The translations under genes and the position numbers were made by a program. Shown piece by piece: positions 8,476 through 16,837 of a stretch of 64,000 nt of DNA. Position 1 is the first letter of the stretch; each line of letters begins with the position of its first letter. This stretch comes from Pedobacter sp. Leaf194 (GTDB lineage Bacteria; Bacteroidota; Bacteroidia; Sphingobacteriales; Sphingobacteriaceae). Under the pieces are notes generated by a model. It had not been told where the DNA came from, ran no database searches, and saw only the letters and a list, made by a program, of their open reading frames with translations. The DNA lies in contig NZ_LMPU01000001.1 in assembly GCF_001423945.1 (NCBI RefSeq), positions 1,083 to 65,082 on the forward strand. The letters are read 5' to 3'.

Positions 8476-9108
8476 ATGAAATACATTGAAAAACTGCATT
8501 ACATTACGCACGATATACCACATTTAACGCACATTGAGCAGGCACAAAACGCTTGCGAAGCCGGTGCAAAATGGGTTCAATACCGTTGTTTAAGTAAAGT
8601 TGACCATGAACTTCTAAATGATATTAATTCGATTGCTGAAATCTGTGATGACTGGGGAACAACACTTATTGTAACAAACCATATTCATTTAAATGGCAAA
8701 GCTGATATTCAAGGCTTTCATATTGAGGATATGAATGCGGATTTTACAGCGCTGCGCAAATTGGTTGGTAACGATATTACGCTTGGCGGTTCGGCAAATA
8801 CACCTGAAAATTTGATTCGTATTGCGAAGGAAGGCGCAGATTACGCAGGATTAGGTCCTTATGCTTCATCAGAAACCAAACCGAATAACTATCCCTTAAT
8901 TACTGTAGAAAAGTACAAAAGCATTATCGGAGTGTTGAGTGATCTGGAAATAAAAATGCCTGTTTTAGCTGTTGGCGGCATAAAAATTTATGATGTAAAT
9001 GCCTTAATGCAAAGCGGAATTTATGGCGTTGCTGTTTCAGGTGCCATCAATTTTGCCGATGATTTTATTGGTGCTTATCAGGACTTTTATGACGCGGTTA
9101 AAGGATAA
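8476..9108 (+). CDS. ThiE-like thiamine-phosphate synthase (or TenI-like)
   Basis: 210 residues with the TIM-barrel order of ThiE: VQYRCLSK near residue 35 in place of vQlReK, GFHIEDMN near 77, LGGSANTPENL near 99, GLGPYASSETKPNNYP near 120, and PVLAVGGIK with YGVAVSGAI at the C-terminus as the phosphate site. ThiE joins HMP-pyrophosphate and thiazole phosphate. Several ThiE signatures are altered: VTNHIHL replaces the NDR/NDD segment, and the HLGQED loop is shortened. A TenI-type protein with a changed role is therefore possible. It is the second gene after the riboswitch but beyond a terminator, so it probably has its own promoter. Confidence 0.75.
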   Translation: MKYIEKLHYITHDIPHLTHIEQAQNACEAGAKWVQYRCLSKVDHELLNDINSIAEICDDWGTTLIVTNHIHLNGKADIQGFHIEDMNADFTALRKLVGNDITLGGSANTPENLIRIAKEGADYAGLGPYASSETKPNNYPLITVEKYKSIIGVLSDLEIKMPVLAVGGIKIYDVNALMQSGIYGVAVSGAINFADDFIGAYQDFYDAVKG

Positions 9109-9212
9109 TCTTACCACTTAGTTTTAAATTACTTCGGGACGTAAATTTTTGAATTTTGCAGTTTAAGCATTCAAAAAATTTAAAATCGTAATCCTAAAAT
9201 CTTAATTTAACT

Positions 9213-9220
9213 TACCTTCG
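9213..9220 (+). promoter_or_regulatory. Possible -7 box almost touching the next start codon
   Basis: TACCTTCG, one mismatch from TAnnTTTG, ends 4 bases before ATG 9225, which would make the message almost leaderless. Confidence 0.35.
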
Positions 9221-9224
9221 CATT

Positions 9225-9785
9225 ATGTCTTCACACCATATCGTAAAAGAGAAACAAGAGCCGGCGTTATACATTGATGAACTTGGAAATTTTAATGAAG
9301 AACTGCTTGGGCAGCTTTTAGAGTGGAGTCCAACGCTTCTAGTTAACGGGGAAAATTATGATAAAATACGTTCGCTGGGCATTAAAGTTGATGTTTTGGT
9401 AAATGGCAAAGAGGCAGATACGCAGGAAGATACTAAGATTATCCAGGGCCCGGTAGATGCCCTTATGGTTGCCGTAAACCATCTTTATGAAGAGAAATTT
9501 CCGGCAGTAAACGTTATCACCAAAAAATTTGATTTAGAGAAATTTGCCGGTTTTGAAGACAAAATTAACCTTGTTGTTTTCACCGAAAAGGCGAAACATT
9601 ATCCAATAAAATCTGGCTTTTCTGTGTGGAAACCTGCCGGAAGCGAATTTTTAATTCACGGCAACCGTTATCTTGAAGTTACAAACCTAACTCAAAATGA
9701 AGAAGAAGTTTTCATAGTAGTTAAAGATGGCTTTGTGGAATTTACCTTCTCAGGACAACCAGTTTATATAAGTGAACCACTATGA
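9225..9785 (+). CDS. Divergent thiamine pyrophosphokinase-like protein
   Basis: 186 residues, ATG start. The order of segments resembles thiamine pyrophosphokinase: LLVNGENYDKIRSLGIKVDVLVNG (for the DGGAnrl...kPD.iiGDfDS region), then a helix GPVDALMVAVNHLYEEKF (for the DTDl.kAl helix), then a C-terminal beta domain with FSVWKPAGSEFLIHG and FVEFTFSGQPVYI. The aspartates of the GDFDS and TD motifs are not there, so catalysis by the usual route is doubtful. The gene order after the thiamine receptor and ThiE-like genes supports a thiamine link. Overlaps the GNAT gene by 4 bases. An unrelated fold is possible. Confidence 0.5.
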   Translation: MSSHHIVKEKQEPALYIDELGNFNEELLGQLLEWSPTLLVNGENYDKIRSLGIKVDVLVNGKEADTQEDTKIIQGPVDALMVAVNHLYEEKFPAVNVITKKFDLEKFAGFEDKINLVVFTEKAKHYPIKSGFSVWKPAGSEFLIHGNRYLEVTNLTQNEEEVFIVVKDGFVEFTFSGQPVYISEPL

Positions 9786-10276
9786 TTACCCTAAGAAAAG
9801 CAAAAGAACAGGATGTAGAACTTATCCGCGATATCGCCTTAGCAACCTGGCCTTCAACATATCTGGAGCTCATCGGTCAGCAGCAAATCGATTATATGTT
9901 AGATAAAATGTATAACAGAGGTGAGTTGATTAAACAATTTATGGAGGGCCATACATTTCTGATTGCCGAAGAAGGTGAAAAACAGTACGGTTTTGCGGGC
10001 TACTCAATTGTTGGCCATGAAGAGCGTATTTACAAATTGCATAAACTCTATGTTTTACCAACCGCTCATGGAAAGGGAGTTGGCAAAATTTTAATTAATG
10101 AAGTTTTCAACCAAGTTAAAGAGGCTGGTGCTTCTGCCTTACAATTGAATGTAAACAAAAATAACAAGGCCAAAAATTTTTATTTGAAGGCAGGCTTTAC
10201 GGTGAAAGAACCTGTTAAAATAGATATTGGTGGTGGCTATTTCATGGATGATTTCGTAATGGAATACAAGTTTTAA
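9782..10276 (+). CDS. GNAT-family N-acetyltransferase
   Basis: 164 residues. The acetyl-CoA binding motif is KLYVLPTAHGKGVGKILINEV near residues 92-112, followed by LQLNVNKNNKAKNFYLKAGF, the usual motif B of ribosomal-protein and small-molecule acetyltransferases. Starts with ATGA overlapping the stop of the previous gene, so the two are translationally coupled. Substrate unknown. Confidence 0.88.
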   Translation: MITLRKAKEQDVELIRDIALATWPSTYLELIGQQQIDYMLDKMYNRGELIKQFMEGHTFLIAEEGEKQYGFAGYSIVGHEERIYKLHKLYVLPTAHGKGVGKILINEVFNQVKEAGASALQLNVNKNNKAKNFYLKAGFTVKEPVKIDIGGGYFMDDFVMEYKF

Positions 10277-10289
10277 CCACGCAACAAGA

Positions 10290-10343
10290 AAGCCATAGAC
10301 TAACAGATTAAATTACGCAATCAGTTAATCTATGGCTTTTAAT
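10290..10343 (+). terminator. Terminator after the GNAT gene
   Basis: AAGCCATAGACTAAC (10290-10304) pairs with GTTAATCTATGGCTT (10324-10338) with a single mismatch, followed by TTTAATT. Confidence 0.75.
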
Positions 10344-10441
10344 TAAAACATCCGTCATCCGCTACTATCGGATGGGCACAACAACAATTCTTTCTCGCTT
10401 TAAATTGTTGCCTCCTGCATGGCCATGTTTATCTGGCAATC

Positions 10442-11743
10442 TTATTGTTTCAACTTCGGTATTCTGGTCGGCGTATCTGTTCCGTTCACAATTGTAGTTG
10501 CACTCTTGGCAATCGCCTTAATTGTAGCCAATATGTTTTCTACATCCAGCGAGCTATATTCATCTTTCACGGTGTGGTACAATTTGTCGATGTCAATTTT
10601 ATCAGTACTTATTGTGTGTGCCGGAACCCCTAAGGCTGCTAAAGTGGCATTATCACTTCTATAAAAAAGATTTTGATCTGGATATGGATCCGGATGGAAA
10701 GTAAACTCTGTTCCGGTTAAATTTTTCTGTAGAATTTTGCCAAAATCAGAACGTTCGTAACCAGTTATAAAGGCTGTGTTTTTGCCAAATTTAGAATCTT
10801 TTCCAATCATCTCAATGTTGAACATCGCAACAACATCATCAGGATTTAATTTCTCTGAAAAATACCTTGCTCCATAACCACCGATTTCTTCCGCAGTAAA
10901 AGCCACGAAAATTAAAGTACGTTCATTGTTTTTTTGCGTTTTATAATATTTAGCCAAGGCAATCATCGCTGTAGTACCAGAAGCATCATCATCTGCACCG
11001 TTTGCAATGCTATCACCATCTACAGATTTCGTAATCCCAAGGTGATCATAGTGACCAGAAAAAACTACCAGTTCTTTAGCTTTCGATTTGCCTGGAATCA
11101 TACCTGCAACATTAAAAAGCGCCATTTTTTCTGATTTGCTTTTTACCTCGACATTAAATTCTTTTGCATCACTTACGCCTAAAACGAAAACCGTAGCATC
11201 CTGAGCAGGATTCTGCAATTCTTTCTCATCCACAATTGCCGGGCGAGCTGCAAAAGATTTGTACCGTTTAAAATCTGCGGCAAATTTATTATCAACCAAA
11301 ACGATTTTTTTGGCGCCACGCCCAAGCATGCGGTATTGCTGTAAAAATGCTTTCGTGGTATCTAACTTAATGACCTCCGTACCCGTTTGGTTAAATTTAG
11401 CCGATACCGTTCTTCCAACCAGCAGAATATTTTCCTGGGGGATTGTTTTTCCATCAATTACAACTACTGCAGGCTCTGGTGTTAACTTATATTTGTAAAA
11501 AGTTTGGCGGAATGCTTGCTCGCCTGTTAATGGTTGCAGGCCAATTTTTTTAAACTCAGATTCGATAAAAGTAGCCGCTTTATCAATTCCTGGCGTAAAC
11601 GTACCGCGACCTTCCATATCATCAGCACTTAAGGTTTTAATGAGGTGGTCTGTATATTCTCTTGTGATAATTTTATCAATTTTTTGAGCGTTTAATTGTA
11701 AAGTTGCCATGCCGGCCAACGCTAAAAAGAAAAGTTTTTTCAT
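10442..11743 (-). CDS. Secreted M28-family zinc peptidase
   Basis: 433 residues with signal peptide MKKLFFLALAGMATLQLNA. The M28 core holds the two-zinc site: GHYDHLG near residue 231, NGADDDASGT near 250, AFTAEEIGG near 283 (general base and ligand glutamates), NIEMIGK near 310 and a late histidine in PAHTISTDKID. The family removes N-terminal amino acids from peptides in the periplasm or outside. The N-terminal 200 residues have a PA-like insert region. It lies 47 bases downstream of the M61 peptidase gene on the same strand, so the two are probably co-transcribed. Confidence 0.93.
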   Translation of the reverse strand: MKKLFFLALAGMATLQLNAQKIDKIITREYTDHLIKTLSADDMEGRGTFTPGIDKAATFIESEFKKIGLQPLTGEQAFRQTFYKYKLTPEPAVVVIDGKTIPQENILLVGRTVSAKFNQTGTEVIKLDTTKAFLQQYRMLGRGAKKIVLVDNKFAADFKRYKSFAARPAIVDEKELQNPAQDATVFVLGVSDAKEFNVEVKSKSEKMALFNVAGMIPGKSKAKELVVFSGHYDHLGITKSVDGDSIANGADDDASGTTAMIALAKYYKTQKNNERTLIFVAFTAEEIGGYGARYFSEKLNPDDVVAMFNIEMIGKDSKFGKNTAFITGYERSDFGKILQKNLTGTEFTFHPDPYPDQNLFYRSDNATLAALGVPAHTISTDKIDIDKLYHTVKDEYSSLDVENILATIKAIAKSATTIVNGTDTPTRIPKLKQ

Positions 11744-11790
11744 GTGTTAGTGTAATTTTTAGTTCTGCTAATTTAGTTTTTTTACTTAGA

Positions 11791-13626
11791 TTATTGTTTG
11801 GTTTTAACCTGTGTACTCAACCACTTATCTCTAAAACTTTCCATTTCCCGGGTTAAACTTCCACCTGTCTTTTCAACAGATACAATTTCTAAAGCAGGGT
11901 TTTCCGTGAAGGTTAATCTTGTTGTTTTTGCTTCGCCACGGTAAGCGTAGGTTACGTCCACAACATCGCCCGGTTTGTGCGCTTCGGTTATTTTGTTTAA
12001 TGCAGCCTGATCTTTTACCTCAACCCCATCCATTGTTAAAAGCACATCGCCAACATCTAACCCTGCAGCATATGCAGGCGTACCGCTTGTGGTTTGTGGT
12101 AAAACGGCTTTGCCATTTTCAAATGTTAAACGCATTAAACCCGTATAAGCTTTGCCCGGATTTGCTTTACGAAGTACAAAACCCGCGTTAAGTAAAAGCT
12201 TTGCATAATCATTCTTTTCCGTTCCGTAAATGTATCGTTTAAAAAAATCGGCAGCAAAAGCTGGATTTTTCGTTAACACCGCCAGTGTTTTTTCCAAATC
12301 TGGAACAGTATAAGCGATTTCTGGTTTTCCATAGGCCTTCCATAACGCCCGCATGTAATCATCAAGCGTTAACTTAAAATCAGCCCGAAGGCGAAGGTCT
12401 AAAGCCAGCGCTGTTGCCGCACCATAAGTGTAATAAGAAAGGAAAATATTTCCTTTATTAGTTTGATCTATCGCAACACCTGCATCTGCAAAAACAGCAT
12501 AACGGCTTGCCTGGATTGGAGAAAAGTTTTTAGCGCCAGGAGAGCTTAAAACCGCATTAACTAATCCGCTAAAGGTTTGAGAAGCATTGTCTACTGTTTT
12601 AAAACCCGCCCGTGTTAACAGCAAAGCACCATAATATTGTGTAAAACCCTCGGCAAGCCAAAGTTCGTTACTCATGTTTGAGTGTGTGAAATTAAATGGC
12701 TCCAGGGTTTTTGGCCTAAGCCTTTCCACATTCCAGCTGTGAAAATATTCGTGTGAAAACGTACCCAATAAGCTTGATTCATAACCTTCAATCTTTGGTG
12801 TCCGCTGAACAATTGATGTCGAGTTTCTATGCTCCATACCATCGCCTGCATTGTCTGGATAAACATCCTGAAGGAAATAATAATTGCCATAATCATAGGC
12901 AGGGAATTCTCCCCAAACGGCCAAATGTTCATCGACCATTTTTTTAAGCATCACAGCATAATTGTCTACCGTTTGCTGATTATCGTTTGAGTGCGAAATC
13001 AAATGAATGGTTTGCATTTTACCATCCGTATTTTTAACCTGCCAGCTAGCCGTTTTATAGTTTGCAATTTCTGTAGGACTATCCATAAAATACTGCAGGT
13101 TCGATGCATAATAGGTATCATTGCCCATCGGTTTCAACTGCGTAGCTACTTTCCAGTTTTGTTTACCGCTGTAGTTAAATTTAACCAAACGGGCCCGGCT
13201 GTCCATCCCGACAGGAAAAGCAAAAGTTGCGGGAATGTTCATGTGTGCATGAGTTTCATCAAAACCGGCATAGGTGCCATCAATCCAATTACCAAAAATT
13301 GTGTAGGTAATTTTTACGCTCTTGCCGTGATTTGGAATTTCATAAACATCGCCGGCCGATTGATTTAAGAGCAGTTCTTTTCCTGAATCATCGAAAGCTT
13401 TAAGGCCATAAACATTTTTACCAAACTCATGTGTTGCATATCTTCCTGGCGATGAGCGGCTCATTCTAACCGTTAGTTTCCCGGCCGGCACGTTAGGAAT
13501 TAACATGCTCACCTCAGCTTCATGATGAACAGCATTGGGAAATGAAACGGTATAATTTATTTCGTTTTGAGCAAAAACGCCCAACGACAAAAACATTGCC
13601 GCTGTGGCTCCAAGAATTTTCTTCAT
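11791..13626 (-). CDS. Secreted M61-family glycyl aminopeptidase with PDZ domain
   Basis: 611 residues with signal peptide MKKILGATAAMFLSLGVFAQ. N-terminal beta domain with RMSRSSPGRYATHEFGKNVY (residues about 55-75), then the zinc site SHEYFHSWNVERLRP near residue 290 and the downstream glutamate in WLAEGFTQYYGALLL. A PDZ domain covers about 490-590 (LDVGDVLLTMDGVEV). M61 enzymes are gluzincin aminopeptidases preferring glycine or alanine. Located before the M28 gene; together they could release free amino acids in the periplasm. Confidence 0.93.
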   Translation of the reverse strand: MKKILGATAAMFLSLGVFAQNEINYTVSFPNAVHHEAEVSMLIPNVPAGKLTVRMSRSSPGRYATHEFGKNVYGLKAFDDSGKELLLNQSAGDVYEIPNHGKSVKITYTIFGNWIDGTYAGFDETHAHMNIPATFAFPVGMDSRARLVKFNYSGKQNWKVATQLKPMGNDTYYASNLQYFMDSPTEIANYKTASWQVKNTDGKMQTIHLISHSNDNQQTVDNYAVMLKKMVDEHLAVWGEFPAYDYGNYYFLQDVYPDNAGDGMEHRNSTSIVQRTPKIEGYESSLLGTFSHEYFHSWNVERLRPKTLEPFNFTHSNMSNELWLAEGFTQYYGALLLTRAGFKTVDNASQTFSGLVNAVLSSPGAKNFSPIQASRYAVFADAGVAIDQTNKGNIFLSYYTYGAATALALDLRLRADFKLTLDDYMRALWKAYGKPEIAYTVPDLEKTLAVLTKNPAFAADFFKRYIYGTEKNDYAKLLLNAGFVLRKANPGKAYTGLMRLTFENGKAVLPQTTSGTPAYAAGLDVGDVLLTMDGVEVKDQAALNKITEAHKPGDVVDVTYAYRGEAKTTRLTFTENPALEIVSVEKTGGSLTREMESFRDKWLSTQVKTKQ

Positions 13627-13739
13627 AAAAAGGATTTGATGGGCTTAAATTACAGAAAAAAGGCTAAGGAAATATATAAAAGGTGTTTGGTCTATCACGA
13701 AAATCAATTTCAGTTAAACCGGCCACGCCGTAAGGCCTG

Positions 13740-14864
13740 TTAATCTTTGTCCCAATCGTATTTTTCCAAATCACGGTAGGCTTTTCCTTTTATAATTTCT
13801 TTCCTTTTTGATGATTCTGAATCAACCTTAGTTTCATGTATATTATCCGCTACCTCAAACCTAAAATCTTTATCCTTTTTCGATTCGTAAATTGCAATTT
13901 CATCGCCATCAGCAATAACATAATCATAAGGACCACGGGCGCTCATAAGCTTTACAAAAACCGGCAAACATTCGAAAAAGATAAACAGCAACCCAATAAA
14001 AGTTACCGCTAAAGCGGTGTTGTTATCACTTGTTCCATCGGCGTTAAACTTCAGCTGTCCCAATGCCCAGTTTCTATCTGCAAAACCGGCTATGTTGGCC
14101 AAACTATCCAACTGTTTATCCGTAAAAATTTTGGCTGTGAAAAGGCCGTCAAATTGCTTCCGTTTATCGATAAAAGATTCTGCCTTATTAATACTCGCTT
14201 TTAGCGTATCTAATTCTGATGTGCGCTGCTGCAACTCTGCTTCCTTGCGCTTGGCAAAAGGGCCATAACCCAACACGCCTGAGGTTTCAGCTGTTTTATT
14301 TCCAAAAATTTCAAAATTCAGTTTTTGCCTGTCGGCCTTTATGCCTTTTTCCAGCGAATCTCTCGTCGCTTTTTGCTGATTTAACCTTCCGAATTCGACC
14401 TGATATTTATTTTCAAAGGCTTTATTGAGCGTATCAATTTTAGAGCGTTGCCCGTTGAGGTAACTTACCTTAAGCCGCTCTTTAATTTCTTTATCAAAAA
14501 TTTTTAATTCGATGGGGCGGGAGATAACGATACCAATCATAATGGCCAGCAAAATACGTGGCGTAGCCTGTAAAATCTGTTTGTTAGTTGATGCACTTTT
14601 ATTAATGCTGGAAACGATGTATCTGTCCATATTAAAAATTGCCGCACCCCATAAAAGGCCAAAAATGATTGCGAAAATAATCGCTAAATCATCGCCTTTA
14701 AAAACAAAGTACATTGCATAACCCCCAGATAGGGCAGCAAATAAACCTGTAAAAAAAATTGTGGCACCAATGCCTGTATATTTATTTTGTTCTGAAGAAT
14801 ACTTTTCCAGTGTCGGGATGTGGGCGCCAGAGCAAAACCAAAAAAATCGGTTTAGTTTATTCAT
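13740..14864 (-). CDS. DUF4407 membrane protein
   Basis: 374 residues matching the DUF4407 layout: conserved N-terminus with FFWFCSGAHIPTLEKY, three membrane helices within about 30-125 (including FNMDRYIVSSINKS between them), a long charged coiled-coil-like segment (about 130-250) and a fourth membrane helix near 283-305 (VTFIGLLFIFFECLPVFVKLM), then an acidic and lysine-rich tail. The family is widespread in Bacteroidota and has no known function. No neighbour suggests a role. Confidence 0.85.
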   Translation of the reverse strand: MNKLNRFFWFCSGAHIPTLEKYSSEQNKYTGIGATIFFTGLFAALSGGYAMYFVFKGDDLAIIFAIIFGLLWGAAIFNMDRYIVSSINKSASTNKQILQATPRILLAIMIGIVISRPIELKIFDKEIKERLKVSYLNGQRSKIDTLNKAFENKYQVEFGRLNQQKATRDSLEKGIKADRQKLNFEIFGNKTAETSGVLGYGPFAKRKEAELQQRTSELDTLKASINKAESFIDKRKQFDGLFTAKIFTDKQLDSLANIAGFADRNWALGQLKFNADGTSDNNTALAVTFIGLLFIFFECLPVFVKLMSARGPYDYVIADGDEIAIYESKKDKDFRFEVADNIHETKVDSESSKRKEIIKGKAYRDLEKYDWDKD

Positions 14865-15107
14865 GTGTTAATATTTATAATTAAACGCCTGACAAGGCAA
14901 GTTGTTACAGTTTCTTTGAAACTATTTTCAGTGCTTTTCCATCTAAAATTAATCTTAAAAAGCAATTTTACAGCAACTTACAAATATAACGAAGGCAATT
15001 TTCAATGAAATAAAATGCTGGGAGCCCGGTGTTAAAAAGTTTTAAATTGCTAATGATTTTAAATTCGATGCGCAACAATGCCTTGCTAACTGGTTAACTG
15101 TTTTTCG

Positions 15108-15115
15108 TATATTTG
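15108..15115 (+). promoter_or_regulatory. -7 box of the rhodanese gene
   Basis: TATATTTG is a full TAnnTTTG match with TTG 22 bases upstream (15083-15085). It overlaps a possible TTG start at 15113, which it therefore rules out. Confidence 0.6.
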
Positions 15116-15130
15116 AAAAAATATATTTAC

Positions 15131-15448
15131 ATGAAAGAGATATCAGTACAAGAGCTAAAAGAGAAAATCGACAATAAAGAAGATTTTCAGTTGATTGATG
15201 TTCGGGAAACATTCGAATACGAAGTTTCTAATCTTGATGGAGAAAACATTCCACTAGGCGGAATTTTGATAGAAGCTGATAAAGTTGCTAAAGACAAGCC
15301 AGTAATTATGCAGTGCCGAAGTGGCAAAAGAAGTGCGGCAGCGGTTATGCAGCTTGAGGCACAGTACGGTTTTGATAACTTGTACAACTTAAAAGGCGGC
15401 ATTTTGGCGTGGCAGGAAGCTTTTGACCCCAACATGCCCGTTTACTAG
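15131..15448 (+). CDS. Single-domain rhodanese-like sulfurtransferase
   Basis: 105 residues, cytoplasmic. FQLIDVRETFEYEVSNLDG is the conserved N-terminal part and the active-site loop is MQCRSGKRSAAA with the catalytic cysteine near residue 69; GGILAWQEA closes the domain. Moves sulfane sulfur between carriers, acceptor unknown. The start is ATG 15131 (MKEISVQEL), because the promoter covers the earlier TTG. Confidence 0.92.
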   Translation: MKEISVQELKEKIDNKEDFQLIDVRETFEYEVSNLDGENIPLGGILIEADKVAKDKPVIMQCRSGKRSAAAVMQLEAQYGFDNLYNLKGGILAWQEAFDPNMPVY

Positions 15449-15493
15449 AAATAATAATTGAATTTTGAATGAACGGATAATTGCATTGACTAA

Positions 15494-15751
15494 GTGCAGA
15501 TTAACATTCGCTCATTCAAAATTCCTCAATTGGCAATCAATAAATCTACCATTGTGGGTAAAAAATTCGCATTAAATATCTTTTACAACCTGGGCATTAT
15601 ACTTTCCATTTTTGGATTAATTTGGTGCTACAATAATGGCAAATACCTGCCGGCAGCGTTTCTTGTCGGAACCGCAGCTTGTCTTTTCTACTTTAAGATT
15701 CAACTGATGAAAGAAATCAGGAAATCGTATAAGGAAAAAGATCCTCAGTAA
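15494..15751 (+). CDS. Small two-helix membrane protein (DUF6358-like?)
   Basis: 85 residues from a GTG start at 15494; a second GTG at 15554 would give a 65-residue form beginning before GKKFALNIFYNLG, which reads more like a natural N-terminus. Two membrane helices (LGIILSIFGLIWCY and LPAAFLVGTAACLFYF) and a basic tail. It resembles small DUF6358-type proteins I associate with Pedobacter, but I am not sure of that name. Its 3' end overlaps the convergent epimerase gene by 35 bases. Confidence 0.55.
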   Translation: MQINIRSFKIPQLAINKSTIVGKKFALNIFYNLGIILSIFGLIWCYNNGKYLPAAFLVGTAACLFYFKIQLMKEIRKSYKEKDPQ

Positions 15752-16760
15752 CACCTTCCAAACCCAGTCCAGGCAAATTTTTTAAGGTATATTTTCCATT
15801 TTCGAAGGCAGGATTTTCGAAAGGATTATTTTTTGTTAACCAGGGCCCATCCAAATCGGCCCAGTTGCATAAAGGCGCAAGGGCGGCCGCAGCCAAGGTT
15901 GCGCAACTGGTTTCGCTCATACACCCGATTAAAACTTTCATCCCAAAAGAACGTGCTTTCAAAATCATTTGATGGCCTTCGTACATGCCGCAGCTTTTCA
16001 TTAGCTTTACGTTTATTCCATGGTAAGCACCTTTCAGGCTATCCATATCTGCCAGCCGTTGTACAGCTTCATCGGCAAGCAAAGGAATCGGACTGCGTTC
16101 TGTTAACCAGGCATTGCCGTCCAGGTTAGCTTTATCCATCGGCTGCTCTATCAACACCACACCCTGCCCATGCAACCAGTAAATCAAATCAATTGCTTTA
16201 ATCTTATCGGCCCAACCCTGGTTTGCGTCTACATAGAGCGGAACATTAGTCATGCTGCGAATGGTTTCAATAATCTCCTTGTCGTTATCCCGGCCGAGCT
16301 TAACTTTTATAACCTTAAAGGCTTCTGCATCCTTTAATTTTTCGCGGATAACTTCTGGCGTATCAATACCGATTGTATAAGAAGTTACAGGCATTTCCGC
16401 CGGCTCTGCGCCATAAATCTCGTAGCAGGGCTTATTTAAAATTTTTCCATTAATATCATTCAAAGCAATATCTATAGCCGCCTTAATAGCGGGCTGCCCA
16501 GGGGCCAGGCTGTCCAGGTAAGCAATAATCTCTTTAAAATTGAACGGATGTTTAAATTTACTCCAATCAACTAGCTTTAAAAATGCATTAGCACTTTCGT
16601 AGCTTTCACCCATATATGGTACCATCGAAGCTTCACCATAGCCGGTAACACCTTCATACTGTGATTTTAATAGCATCAGCGGGGTACTGGTGCGGGTAAA
16701 TTTCGATATTGAAAAAGGGTGTTTTAACTCTAATTCAAACTGCTTGCAACTAATTTTCAT
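15717..16760 (-). CDS. Dipeptide epimerase (enolase superfamily, Ala-Glu epimerase type)
   Basis: 347 residues from ATG 16760 (MKISCKQFELEL), 30 bases inside the open frame. Muconate-lactonizing-enzyme fold: the catalytic KxK is IKVKLG near residue 155, metal ligands sit in VDANQGW, IEQPMD and LADEAV, and the second lysine is in NVKLMKSCG. GCMSETSCA closes the active site. Enzymes with these features epimerize L-Ala-D/L-Glu and related dipeptides, mostly for peptidoglycan peptide recycling. Confidence 0.9.
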   Translation of the reverse strand: MKISCKQFELELKHPFSISKFTRTSTPLMLLKSQYEGVTGYGEASMVPYMGESYESANAFLKLVDWSKFKHPFNFKEIIAYLDSLAPGQPAIKAAIDIALNDINGKILNKPCYEIYGAEPAEMPVTSYTIGIDTPEVIREKLKDAEAFKVIKVKLGRDNDKEIIETIRSMTNVPLYVDANQGWADKIKAIDLIYWLHGQGVVLIEQPMDKANLDGNAWLTERSPIPLLADEAVQRLADMDSLKGAYHGINVKLMKSCGMYEGHQMILKARSFGMKVLIGCMSETSCATLAAAALAPLCNWADLDGPWLTKNNPFENPAFENGKYTLKNLPGLGLEGVTEDLFPYTIS

Positions 16761-16807
16761 TATCAATCGTCTACTAAATAAATAAGGCAAATTTGGCCTT
16801 CACAAAT

Positions 16808-16815
16808 TATATTTG
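16808..16815 (+). promoter_or_regulatory. -7 box of the TPR-like lipoprotein gene
   Basis: TATATTTG, exact TAnnTTTG match, 22 bases before ATG 16838. It excludes the earlier in-frame ATG at 16793. Confidence 0.5.
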
Positions 16816-16837
16816 TTTAACGCAAACCACTCCTGCC

